From positions 124,001-188,000 of the forward strand of contig JBNLFG010000007.1 in NCBI GenBank assembly GCA_050305405.1: a DNA stretch of 64,000 nt, in the 5' to 3' direction. Origin of the DNA: Desulfolinea sp050305405 (lineage in GTDB: Bacteria > Chloroflexota > Anaerolineae > Anaerolineales > Villigracilaceae). The notes beneath the pieces were generated by a model. The model saw only the letters and a list, made by a program, of their open reading frames with translations, was not told the DNA's origin and searched no databases. Made by a program: the position numbers and the translations under genes. This document shows positions 31,635 to 40,214 of this stretch, piece after piece. The stretch's first letter is position 1. Each line of letters starts with the position of its first letter.

Positions 31635-34372
31635 TGAAAACTCAAAATGCAAAGAAAATGTCACAGTCTCTGAGCGGAGGGCTGAGCGAATGTGAAGCTC
31701 GTAGTCGAAGAGCGGATTTCAACGGACGCCGTCCTTCGACTGCGTCGTTTTCTACGAAAACGCCTCCGCTCAGGAACTGGAAAGCTCCTAGTAGTGCAGA
31801 GAAATTCATCGATTCCCGCACCGCCATCATCCCCGAAACAGGCTTTGTTTTCCCGCAAGATGATGCCGCCGAGGGTGGCTGTGGCGTGATCGGGATGGCA
31901 TCCAATGTGCAGGTCGCCGCAAAACACATGCTCCAGTCGTTACAACAGATGCGCAATCGTGGCAACGGTAAGGGCGGCGGGATCGCTGCGGCGGGCTTGG
32001 TCGCTGAAGAGTTTGGCGTGACGCAGGATGTGCTCGAAAACGACTATCTGCTCGCCATCGCCTATCTCGATGACAGCGTTCGTGACGAACTCGAAAAAGA
32101 CTTCATCTACGCGACCTTCGATGTTGACCATGTGCGGGAAGAAGAGCGTATCGCTGATTTCACGTCCATCGAAGGTTTGGATGTGCGTCCGCCGCATGTT
32201 GTCGAGTATTTCGTGCGGGTTAAACGGGACCTTCTCTCGGCGTTCACCGAAAAGCACGGACTCACCGACCAAGCTTCTCGCAAGGTCGAGGACGAGTTCG
32301 TCTTCCAGAATTCGTACCAGATCAACATTCGCTACTATCAATCCACGGGCGAGAAGCAAGCCTTCGTCCTGTCGCATGGCAAAAATATGCTCGTGCTCAA
32401 AATGGTCGGCTACGGCGATGACGTTATCCGCTATTACAAGATCGAAGAGATGCACGCCCACGTCTGGATCGGGCATCACCGCTATCCCACGAAGGGGCGC
32501 GTTTGGCACCCTGGCGGGGCGCACCCCTTTATTGGGATGAACGAAGCGCTCGTCCACAACGGCGATTTCGCCAACCATGCCTCCATCAGCGAGTATCTCT
32601 CGCAGCGCAATATCTACCCGCTTTTCCTGACCGACACGGAGGTCGCGGTGCAGGTTTTCGACCTGCTGCATCGCACCTATGATTATCCGCTCGAATATGT
32701 GATCGAGGCGATGGCGCCGACCACCGAGCGAGATTTCACGCTGCTGCCGCCTGAAAAACAGCGGATTTATGGGATGCTCCAGCGCACGCACATGCACTGC
32801 TCGCCTGATGGACCGTGGTTCTTTTTGATCGCGCAAACCGATACGCACGCGGACGAGGGGCCTGTGTACCGTTTAACGGGCATCACGGATACAAGTATGT
32901 TACGCCCGCAAGTTTTCGCCTGGCAAGAGAATACCCTTGTGGACGGGACGAAGGCGGCGATCGGTTTTGCGGCGTCCGAAAAACAAGGTATCGACGCTGC
33001 GCTGGAGAGCCTCGCCGAAACAGACTCCCGCTTCTGGACTCGAGCCGACCATTACTGGAACGCCCGTGGCGGCAGTCACACCGATGGCGGCGCTTTCTTC
33101 TACAAAGTGATGCCGAATGGATCGGGCATGGATATCACCTGTACCGATAAATTTGGTAATCCTGTTTCTTTGCCGACCAATACGCCTGCTTTGCAGAGCG
33201 CTGAAAAAGCGCAGGCGTTGCCTGAACTGGATGTCCCTGCTTTGGCTGTGGATGAGAAATTTAGCTGGTTTAAAAAAGAAGTTTTGCATTGGGGCTATGC
33301 CCAGGTGCAGGCGTTCCTTGCGGCGGTTGAAAAAGATGCACCGAAAGATGCCATCGCTCTGCTGACCCTACTGATGGATCGGCGTTACGATGTCGGCGCA
33401 CTGCGGCGTAGTTCTGTGCTTTCACTGGTGGATGAAAGTTTTGCACGAGTGATCGAATCGTTGCGTGGCAAGTCTTCGCCTGACTATCTTTTCCTTGCGC
33501 ATGATGCGGAAATCCCTGCGCCTACATCGCCTGAAAAGACGGTTGTGATTGATGCCCGTCCTTACGAAATTGAGAACGAAGGCTCGGTTGCGAGCGTCGT
33601 GCAGGACTTGTACGCCAAAGGCTGGCGCAAATATCTGGTCGCCTTCACGCATGGACACCGCTTCATCGGCAATGGTTTGGCTGGCGTGGATGCTGGCACC
33701 CGCATCGACATCTATGGTGCGCCTGGCGACTATATCGCTTCGGGTTCGGATGGCTTGGAAATCCAACTTCACAATAACGGGCAGGATCAACTCGCCCAGA
33801 TCATGAAAGCGGGTAAGTTCGTCGTGCATGGCGATGTCGGGCAGACCTTCATGTATGCAGCCAAAGGCGGCGAAGTCTATGTGCGCGGCAACGCGGCGGG
33901 ACGTCCGCTGATCAATGCGGTTGGTAAGCCGCGCGTGGTCATCAATGGCACCTGTCTTGACTACTTGGCAGAATCCTTCATGGCGGGCGATCCGCTGGAT
34001 GGTGGCGGTTTCGTTGTTCTGAACGGCTTGACCTACGACGAGCGTAGCCAACTCGTGGACATGGAAACACCCTATCCCGGTGGGAATCTCTTCTCGTTGG
34101 CATCGGGCGGCGCGATCTATGTCCGTGACCCGCATGGGGTTGTGAGCGAAGACCAACTCAACGGCGGTGAGTTCCAGCCCTTCACTCCTGAAGATTGGGC
34201 TTTGATCAAACCTTATCTCGAAGAGAATGCGCGCTTATTTGATATTTCGATTGAGCGTTTGCTTTCTGTCGATGGTGTGGAAAAAGAGCCGTCGCAGGTT
34301 TATCGCAAGATCCGCCCGCGTGCTGTCCGTGCACTGATGGCGGAAGAGAAGTGGGTGGCTCACGCAAAATAG
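31634..34372 (+). CDS. Fused glutamine amidotransferase (GltB1) and GXGXG (GltB3) domain protein
   Basis: The 912-residue protein joins a class II glutamine amidotransferase domain (about residues 78-480) to a GltB3/GXGXG beta-helix domain (about 640-860). The nucleophile is Cys of GGCGVIGMA (about residue 82), and WIGHHRYPTKGRVWHPGGAHPF plus ALVHNGD are amidotransferase landmarks. The C-terminal part shows GHRFIGNGLAGVDAGTRI, YGAPGDYI and VVHGDVGQTFMYAAKGGEVYVRGNAAGRP. The Cys would have to be exposed by removing about 80 residues; the first 58 or so include a palindromic DNA insert and look non-native. The start at 31634 is well supported by GGAAGGAG and TAATG coupling. With the two FMN proteins it should form an ammonia-channelling complex. 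Confidence 0.8.
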   Translation: MKTQNAKKMSQSLSGGLSECEARSRRADFNGRRPSTASFSTKTPPLRNWKAPSSAEKFIDSRTAIIPETGFVFPQDDAAEGGCGVIGMASNVQVAAKHMLQSLQQMRNRGNGKGGGIAAAGLVAEEFGVTQDVLENDYLLAIAYLDDSVRDELEKDFIYATFDVDHVREEERIADFTSIEGLDVRPPHVVEYFVRVKRDLLSAFTEKHGLTDQASRKVEDEFVFQNSYQINIRYYQSTGEKQAFVLSHGKNMLVLKMVGYGDDVIRYYKIEEMHAHVWIGHHRYPTKGRVWHPGGAHPFIGMNEALVHNGDFANHASISEYLSQRNIYPLFLTDTEVAVQVFDLLHRTYDYPLEYVIEAMAPTTERDFTLLPPEKQRIYGMLQRTHMHCSPDGPWFFLIAQTDTHADEGPVYRLTGITDTSMLRPQVFAWQENTLVDGTKAAIGFAASEKQGIDAALESLAETDSRFWTRADHYWNARGGSHTDGGAFFYKVMPNGSGMDITCTDKFGNPVSLPTNTPALQSAEKAQALPELDVPALAVDEKFSWFKKEVLHWGYAQVQAFLAAVEKDAPKDAIALLTLLMDRRYDVGALRRSSVLSLVDESFARVIESLRGKSSPDYLFLAHDAEIPAPTSPEKTVVIDARPYEIENEGSVASVVQDLYAKGWRKYLVAFTHGHRFIGNGLAGVDAGTRIDIYGAPGDYIASGSDGLEIQLHNNGQDQLAQIMKAGKFVVHGDVGQTFMYAAKGGEVYVRGNAAGRPLINAVGKPRVVINGTCLDYLAESFMAGDPLDGGGFVVLNGLTYDERSQLVDMETPYPGGNLFSLASGGAIYVRDPHGVVSEDQLNGGEFQPFTPEDWALIKPYLEENARLFDISIERLLSVDGVEKEPSQVYRKIRPRAVRALMAEEKWVAHAK
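31670..31773 (+). repeat. Palindromic element inside the 5' end of the GltB1/B3 gene
   Basis: CTGAGCGGAGG (31670-31680) and CCTCCGCTCAG (31763-31773) are perfect complements, as are AGTCGAAG (31693-31700) and CTTCGACT (31734-31741). The element begins about 12 codons after the ATG and keeps the frame open, adding about 35 residues rich in Arg and Ser. Confidence 0.75.
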
Positions 34373-34389
34373 ATTTCTATAAACATAGT

Positions 34390-34445
34390 CTCCCCCAAAT
34401 CCACAGATTTGGGGGAGATGTCCGTTAGGACAGAGGGGGCTTTTT
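34390..34445 (+). terminator. Repeat-type hairpins, probable terminator of glutamate synthase set
   Basis: CTCCCCCAAATC (34390-34401) pairs with GATTTGGGGGAG (34406-34417) around CACA, followed by a small TGTCC..GGACA hairpin and then GGGGGCTTTTT. This combination looks like a dispersed repeat that also works as a terminator. Confidence 0.65.
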
Positions 34446-34446
34446 C

Positions 34447-34475
34447 TTGCCTGCTGCTCATTTCTCCCCTACAAT
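34447..34475 (+). promoter_or_regulatory. Probable promoter of the TIR-WD40 gene
   Basis: TTGCCT (34447-34452) and TACAAT (34470-34475) are 17 bp apart. The ATG at 34509 follows after a GGGAAGACAGGG ribosome-site region. Confidence 0.5.
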
Positions 34476-34508
34476 ATCTGTATTGAATTGGGAAGACAGG
34501 GACGCAAT

Positions 34509-37385
34509 ATGAAAAACACGATCTTCATCAGCTACTCAAAAAAGGATCGCGAATTTGCCCATAAATTCGCCGATGACCTGATCGCAGCAGGCCACAAGGT
34601 TTGGATCGACCGCTCCTTACAAGTAGGGGATGATTGGGAGAAGACCATCGAAGCTGCGCTGGAGAACGCCCAGGAAGTGATTGTTGTTCTCTCGCAGAAC
34701 TCGATCCACTCAAAATGGGTGCAGCACGAAGGTTCGATCGCCTACGGTTTGAAGAAGACCATCTTCCCTGTTTTGTTGGATGCACTGAATCCTGAAGACC
34801 TCCCGATTTGGACAGCAAAATTCCAATATCATAATTTTGTGGGGGTGGAGTATCAAAAAGCCTTTGATGTCCTGAATGCCATCCTGACGCCTCCGAATCC
34901 AATTCAAGATCTGCTTGACCAGCAGGTGAATGCCTTTAGGCAAACCGGTGCATTAATGAGTGATGCTGTCTTGGGTGTGATCGAGGAAGCTCAAGATAAT
35001 CTCGATATCAACAAAGATGCAGAAAATCTCATTCAGACTAGTTTAAAAAAACGAGAAGAAGAGCTAAGCGAGCGAGAGAAACAACACCAGCGTGAAATGA
35101 ATCAAAACAAGCGCTTGCGTCAATTCACCAATTGGTTAACAGGGTTGTTGGTAGTTGTATTAATTCTGTTAGGTGTAGCCTTCCGGCAAAACAAGATTTC
35201 AAAGGCAAATAACATTGTTGCACATGCCTTTCGGGAAAATGATAACCATAACTATCAACTGGCAGCTTTACTAGGTTTGGAAGCTAATAACATATATGAA
35301 ACCGAGGAAGCAAATAACTTGTTATCACAGATTCCTTATTTTGAGACGCCTTTTCCAATTGTTCTGCAAAGCTTCTCGTATAGGATAAATAGCATGGCTT
35401 GGTCGAAAGACGGACAGTTGGCTGTAAGCTTTAGAGGAAATTCGTTAGTTGTTATTTGGGATTCAGAAACTAATGAACTGCGCCAATTGCGCGGTCATGA
35501 AGGAGGAGTAAACAGCGTTGCATGGTCACCGGATGGGCAATTGGTCTCTGGCGGCGGATACGATAAAGCTGTGATTGTTTGGGATTTAAAAACCGATAAA
35601 CCAAACCAGATTTTGCATGGACACCAATCATCAGTAAGTGATCTAGCGTGGTCAATAGATGGGCGTTTAGCTTCAGGAGGAAGAGACGGCTTGGTAATTA
35701 TTTGGGATCTGCAAAATGGTGAGCCATATAAAACTCTGCAAATTCCAAATAGCCGTGTCAATAGTGTAGCGTGGTCTGATGATGGACGGTTGGCTTCTGG
35801 TGGCGAAAATGGGGCTTTGGTAGTTTGGAATTTGATTACAAGCCAACCAGAATACGTTTTGAACGGACATGGTGAAAATGATATATTGAGTGTAGCATGG
35901 TCGAAAGAAGGGCAATTGGCTTCTGCTGCGAGGGGAAGAATTGGTGGTGATGGCGATATAATTGTTTGGGATCTGAGAAAAGGTGAGCCATATAAATTTC
36001 TTAGGGTCCCAAATGGTAGTGCAAGTAGTGTGGCGTGGTCTGCAGATGGACAATTAGCATCTAATGGGGGTGGACTCATTCTTTGGGATATCGAAACGGG
36101 TCAACCAAAATATATTCTCCAAAGCCCTACGGGCAATATTACTGACGTGACATGGACTACTGATGGGCAGCTCACATCAGCCAGTGATAGTGCAATTGGA
36201 GAAGATGGCCGAGATATTAATGCTGTAGTAGTTGCGTGGGATTTTGAGACGGGAGAACAGTATCAAATTTTAGAAGGTCATCGGGGAATAGTTACGGATG
36301 TAGCTGTATCAATGAATGGTCAGTTGGCTTCTAGCGGAAGTGATGGTACAGTCATTGTTTGGGATTTAGAAACAGGTGAGCCATCCCAGGTTTTGCAAGG
36401 TCACAAGAGTTCCGATGTAAAGAGTGTCTCATGGTCGCAGGATGGAAGATTGGCATCTGGCGGATACGATGGCTCTGTCATTGTTTGGGATTTAGAAACA
36501 GGTGAGCCATCCCAGGTTTTGCGAGGGCATGAGTGGAAAGTAAATAGTGTGGCTTGGTCTGTGGGCGGTCAATTAGCCTCTGGCGGGCTTGATGGCTCTG
36601 TAATTGTTTGGGATTTGGAATCTGGGTTGCCGAGTCAGACATTTCAAAATGCTCATAATTATGCTGCGACCGTAGCATGGTCCGTAGATGGCTTGTTAAC
36701 CTCTGCGGGATATCAGGATGATAAGATAATTTTCTGGGATTTAGAATCTGGTGAACCATTTCAAACTTTAGATGGTCGAGGGGACGTAATCATTTCGTGG
36801 TCTCAAGATGGCCAATTAGCTTCAACAACTTATGGAGATGTGATTGTTTGGGATTTAGTACATGAGGAACCTTATCAAACGTTAGATAAGGTTTCTGCAT
36901 ATGATTTAGCATGGTCTAAAGATGGACTGTTAGCATCTATTGGAGGAAAAAATGTGGTTGTTTGGGATTTAGCGTCAGGGAGCCCGTATCAGATTCTGGG
37001 AAGTTCTGGATATAGTATTGCATGGTTACCTGATAAGAGTTTAGTAGTTGGTGAAAAAGACGGGCTTATTCGCATTGTGCCTGAAAGATATTTGCATCCA
37101 ATTTGTGAATGGGTGGGACGTAATTTAACAAAAGATGAATGGGAATGGTACGTTGATGATTTGTTTTATCGTCGTACATGTTCTAATTTGCCTTGGCCTT
37201 ACTTGTCATTTAATGATGAGCTTACAACTTATATTCATCAGGCATCTTTTGTGGGCAAAGTGAAGTTTTTGTTAGCTGTTATTATTGGTGTCATCATTGT
37301 TGTTGTTTTTGTCGGATTGGTTTTCTTCAGTTTTTATAAGCTGGGAAGGTTTGTGGTTTTGCGCTTACGGCGTGACCGCAAATAA
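34509..37385 (+). CDS. TIR domain - WD40 repeat membrane protein
   Basis: The 958-residue protein begins with a TIR domain (residues 1-135: FISYSKKDREFAHKFADDL, then VWIDRSLQVGDDW). The SKWVQHE segment places a glutamate (about Glu74) where catalytic NADase TIRs have theirs. A coiled-coil linker (about 160-205) and a membrane helix (about 206-227) follow, then about 14 WD40-like blades of SVAWSxDGQLASGG...VIVWDLxTGEP (about 290-850), enough for two seven-bladed propellers, and a second helix near the C-terminus (about 915-940). Topology would place the propellers outside and the TIR inside. It may sense an external or envelope ligand and signal by NAD cleavage; that is inference. Two blades are almost identical in DNA. 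Confidence 0.8.
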   Translation: MKNTIFISYSKKDREFAHKFADDLIAAGHKVWIDRSLQVGDDWEKTIEAALENAQEVIVVLSQNSIHSKWVQHEGSIAYGLKKTIFPVLLDALNPEDLPIWTAKFQYHNFVGVEYQKAFDVLNAILTPPNPIQDLLDQQVNAFRQTGALMSDAVLGVIEEAQDNLDINKDAENLIQTSLKKREEELSEREKQHQREMNQNKRLRQFTNWLTGLLVVVLILLGVAFRQNKISKANNIVAHAFRENDNHNYQLAALLGLEANNIYETEEANNLLSQIPYFETPFPIVLQSFSYRINSMAWSKDGQLAVSFRGNSLVVIWDSETNELRQLRGHEGGVNSVAWSPDGQLVSGGGYDKAVIVWDLKTDKPNQILHGHQSSVSDLAWSIDGRLASGGRDGLVIIWDLQNGEPYKTLQIPNSRVNSVAWSDDGRLASGGENGALVVWNLITSQPEYVLNGHGENDILSVAWSKEGQLASAARGRIGGDGDIIVWDLRKGEPYKFLRVPNGSASSVAWSADGQLASNGGGLILWDIETGQPKYILQSPTGNITDVTWTTDGQLTSASDSAIGEDGRDINAVVVAWDFETGEQYQILEGHRGIVTDVAVSMNGQLASSGSDGTVIVWDLETGEPSQVLQGHKSSDVKSVSWSQDGRLASGGYDGSVIVWDLETGEPSQVLRGHEWKVNSVAWSVGGQLASGGLDGSVIVWDLESGLPSQTFQNAHNYAATVAWSVDGLLTSAGYQDDKIIFWDLESGEPFQTLDGRGDVIISWSQDGQLASTTYGDVIVWDLVHEEPYQTLDKVSAYDLAWSKDGLLASIGGKNVVVWDLASGSPYQILGSSGYSIAWLPDKSLVVGEKDGLIRIVPERYLHPICEWVGRNLTKDEWEWYVDDLFYRRTCSNLPWPYLSFNDELTTYIHQASFVGKVKFLLAVIIGVIIVVVFVGLVFFSFYKLGRFVVLRLRRDRK

Positions 37386-37424
37386 ACACTTCAGATATAC
37401 CCCTTCTTTGAAACCAATCGAATG

Positions 37425-37455
37425 ATCGAGCGCATGTGATGTGCGCTCGATTTTG
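37425..37455 (+). terminator. Terminator between convergent genes
   Basis: ATCGAGCGCA (37425-37434) pairs with TGCGCTCGAT (37442-37451) around a seven-base loop, followed by TTTG. It lies past the TIR-WD40 stop and close to the end of the convergent Rieske gene. Confidence 0.8.
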
Positions 37456-37464
37456 TTGGGACGC

Positions 37465-37890
37465 CTAATTCGTATATAGCATCAAGGTCTCATCATCCTG
37501 TTCCTCGATCCGGAAGCGAGGCAATGCCTTGGTTGCAGGCCCTTTTAGGACATTGCCATTTGCGTTGTAATGTGAGCCATGACAGGGGCAAGTGAAGCCT
37601 GCTTTATTTTCATCTGCATCTACAGTGCATCCCAGATGTGTGCAAACCATACTGATGGCAATGACCCCTTCCTCTGTGTGTTTGATCGCGGCAGGAATAT
37701 CTGGTCGGATGACCTGAATAGTTTCGGGGTAATCCTCTTTCGGGCCAAGAGCGAATTGGGTGGGCGGGCCAGGGTCTGGTTGAAAACTGAAAAAGCGGAA
37801 TAGCCCGCCCAGTCCCAAAAATCCACCCAAGCTAAATATGGCATTGGTGGCGATGCGTAGAAAATTACGTCGAGTGATTGGTTTCGTCAT
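37465..37890 (-). CDS. Rieske 2Fe-2S protein
   Basis: The 141-residue protein has a Tat-type N-terminus (TRRNFLRIATNA) with a hydrophobic segment that could stay as an anchor, then the Rieske domain with CTHLGC (about residues 83-88) and CPCHGS (about 101-106), which hold the 2Fe-2S cluster through two Cys and two His. It is translated 7 nt after the cytochrome c-b gene, so they form one operon. It should accept electrons from quinol bound at the cytochrome b part and pass them on to a c-type haem. Confidence 0.9.
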   Translation of the reverse strand: MTKPITRRNFLRIATNAIFSLGGFLGLGGLFRFFSFQPDPGPPTQFALGPKEDYPETIQVIRPDIPAAIKHTEEGVIAISMVCTHLGCTVDADENKAGFTCPCHGSHYNANGNVLKGPATKALPRFRIEEQDDETLMLYTN

Positions 37891-37897
37891 AGGTAAA

Positions 37898-39652
37898 TTA
37901 TTTTCCGAAACTGGTAGAAAGATTGGCGAGCGTAGTTAGTGCAGTAATGGTAACGACAATGAGCACGATCAATACCTGAGCAATTTTGTTTCCACTAGGG
38001 AACCAACGTCCTAACTCTTCGGCTTTGGCTCTGGGCAAGATATAGGGGATTAGCCCTAATACGAGTAAGACCAATGCCGGCGTAAGCACTCCCCAGATGA
38101 ATGGATCACCATAGATAAGAAGTTGTTGCACCCACAGAAAAAACCAGGGCGCGCGAGAATCGGATGCTTCTATGCTGGTGCTTGTAATGGGTTGACCAAT
38201 AGGCGCTGGGATGAATACAGAAATAAGCAACAGAATGATGCCCGCGATCACCATCGCCAACACTTCGCGACGTACCAACTCGAAACGGTTGATACGCGTA
38301 TTCTCCTTACGTTCTTTTGGCGGAGGCGCGGCGATCCCGCCGTCGCGACGCACGCGGAAAGCATGCCAAATGGTTAGGATGATTGCGCCAAGGGTTAGTC
38401 CAAATATATGCCAGGTATAAAAGCGGGTTAGTGTTGCGGGGCCTGTGTTTGGCCCGCCCATCACGAAAAGGTAGAGACCTTCTCCAATCTTGGGAATTGT
38501 TTTCAGAAGATTGGTGCCAACGACCAGCGCCCAACGGATGCCCTCATCCCAACGCAGGACATAGCCTGTGAAGTCCAACAGAAGGATCAAGATCATCAGA
38601 GCCAATCCAAGCAGGAAATTGAATTGGCGAGGCTTTGCATAAGCGCCAGTCAGGATAACGCGCAGCAAGTGAATAATCATGACGACTAATAAGAGTTGCG
38701 CTGACCAGTAGTGCAGATTGCGGATCAGATTGCCAAAAGGAACCAGCGTCGTAATCGTCTCAACGGAGATTGCCGCCTGCTCAGGGGAAGGAATATAGAA
38801 GAACATTTCCAGCAAGCCGGTGATAAGCAATATCGCTGAAAGGAAAATAGCCAAGCCTCCCGCTCCAAGTGTGTAGCGGAATCGTGCTTGTTTGGCCGGG
38901 ATACTCGGTGGATGGAGATGGTGGTAGAAGCTTGGTTTGGCGGAAGCAGCAATTGCATTTTTGAACCTGGGGACGGCTTGCAATACCATCCCGATGCCAG
39001 CCAGAAGCAATACGCCCACTAAAACCAGTGTGCCGGGGAGTTCTGATTTGGGGAGCGATGTTGCGCGGTGAACGGGGATGGCGTAGCCGTTTATCGGCGA
39101 TAATTCTAAGCCTTCAGGCCTCATGCTCCTCAGCTTCAGAATATAGTTGGTCAGCGCCCATGCTTCCTCGCGCGTGATCGATTTGGGATTCCACCACGGC
39201 ATGGTCTCGTAAATATACTCTTGGAGTTCATATGCATTGTTGAAACGTGCCAGGCTTCCCGGTCCCGTAAGAGGAGGGGCTAGATTATCTTTGGGTATCT
39301 TGAAACCATCTTCGAGCGGATGGTCATCACCATGACATTTTGATTGCCAACAGTCTTTGTCTTCGCCAAAGCTATCTCGCCAGGATTCAATTAATCCCTG
39401 CCCATAATCGCCATGGCAAGCCATGCAAACACCCCAATATTGAATAGCCCCTCTGTCTATTTGACCAGGCGGGTCTGCCGTAACAGGTGCATCCAGGCGC
39501 GATGGATCAAAAGTTGGCGTGGCGGTGACGAAAGGTATTTCTGTTGTCTGGATGGCTGGCGACGCAGCTGAAACAGACGAGGCGAATACCAATAATCCTA
39601 CGCCAAGGGTAATCATGGGAAGAAAAAGAAGACGGGGCCAAGCTTTTGACAT
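37898..39652 (-). CDS. Fused cytochrome c - cytochrome b protein of a bc complex
   Basis: The 584-residue protein has a signal/anchor, then a c-type haem region with CMACH (about residues 72-76) and CWQSKCH (about 97-105), a spacing of four between the second pair instead of two. From about residue 210 it becomes a cytochrome b with the axial histidines in HYWSAQLLLVVMIIH and HIFGLTLGAIILTIWH, so both b haems should be present. Later helices resemble subunit IV (petD-like), with PWFFLWVQQLLIYG replacing the usual PEWY motif. Rieske follows 7 nt later. The complex should oxidise quinol and reduce an acceptor outside the membrane. Fusion of the haem c domain to the front of cytochrome b is unusual. 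Confidence 0.8.
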   Translation of the reverse strand: MSKAWPRLLFLPMITLGVGLLVFASSVSAASPAIQTTEIPFVTATPTFDPSRLDAPVTADPPGQIDRGAIQYWGVCMACHGDYGQGLIESWRDSFGEDKDCWQSKCHGDDHPLEDGFKIPKDNLAPPLTGPGSLARFNNAYELQEYIYETMPWWNPKSITREEAWALTNYILKLRSMRPEGLELSPINGYAIPVHRATSLPKSELPGTLVLVGVLLLAGIGMVLQAVPRFKNAIAASAKPSFYHHLHPPSIPAKQARFRYTLGAGGLAIFLSAILLITGLLEMFFYIPSPEQAAISVETITTLVPFGNLIRNLHYWSAQLLLVVMIIHLLRVILTGAYAKPRQFNFLLGLALMILILLLDFTGYVLRWDEGIRWALVVGTNLLKTIPKIGEGLYLFVMGGPNTGPATLTRFYTWHIFGLTLGAIILTIWHAFRVRRDGGIAAPPPKERKENTRINRFELVRREVLAMVIAGIILLLISVFIPAPIGQPITSTSIEASDSRAPWFFLWVQQLLIYGDPFIWGVLTPALVLLVLGLIPYILPRAKAEELGRWFPSGNKIAQVLIVLIVVTITALTTLANLSTSFGK

Positions 39653-40008
39653 GATTGGATTCTATCAGGCACAGAACTGGATTGTGAGGGTCTGGGGAGG
39701 GGGCTGCTTTGGTTCTTGGGGACTGTTATGTTGATAATTTTCTGGTCGTATTATGCCTTTATTCTCGAGGATGGTTGGGAACTCGGAATGGCTGAACATC
39801 CCGGATGGAAAACTGAGAGCCTATCGAAAGCATCTCCTATTTGTTCTTGTTTCGGTAAAACGCAAAAAGGAATGACATCTCCTACTTGAATGCGGGTAGA
39901 TAAATATGCTACTATGGAGATGTCGTAGATCATGTCCCCCTTATAGTTAGTACAACAAATTAATTTAAAGTACATAGAGTAGAAGTTGCTTGATAATAAA
40001 TAGGTTAA
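39653..40008. other. Intergenic region with inverted repeat (39874-39924)
   Basis: This stretch is upstream of the divergent cytochrome operon and the eCIS region. It holds GACATCTCC (39874-39882) and GGAGATGTC (39916-39924), perfect complements 33 bp apart, which could be an operator or long hairpin. No credible gene is seen; short open frames have no coding character. Confidence 0.5.
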
Positions 40009-40040
40009 TTTACACCTTTTTTATCTTTTTCGTGTATAAT
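40009..40040 (+). promoter_or_regulatory. Candidate promoter of the FHA/eCIS operon
   Basis: TATAAT at 40035-40040 is a perfect -10 box. The best -35 candidates are TTTACA (40009-40014, spacer 20) or TTACAC (40010-40015, spacer 19), so spacing is long and activation by a regulator may be needed. Confidence 0.4.
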
Positions 40041-40180
40041 GGCAAAAGTTCATATAATGAATGCCTTGGCATAATCTGAGATTCTCATGCAAATAACGAT
40101 AGTAAGAAAAAAGCTCTTTAGGGGCTCTAACTTAAGGGAAACCTCTGGTGGGGCCTTCACGCGTGTTGTTTTTTATAGTC

Positions 40181-40214
40181 AAACTTCTCCTAATTACATG
40201 GGGAAGTTTTTTTT
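40181..40214 (+). terminator. Leader terminator overlapping the first ribosome binding site
   Basis: AAACTTCTCC (40181-40190) pairs with GGGGAAGTTT (40200-40209), one G-T pair, followed by an eight-T run ending at the start codon (40215). The only good ribosome site, GGGGAAG (40200-40206), is in the right arm. Folding would stop transcription and hide the ribosome site. Confidence 0.7.

Noticed and set aside
40120..40170. Cyclic-di-GMP (GEMM-I) riboswitch in the FHA leader
   Set aside because: AGGGAAACC followed by GGTGGGGCC looks similar, but the ACGCAAAGCC core and the second helix are missing.
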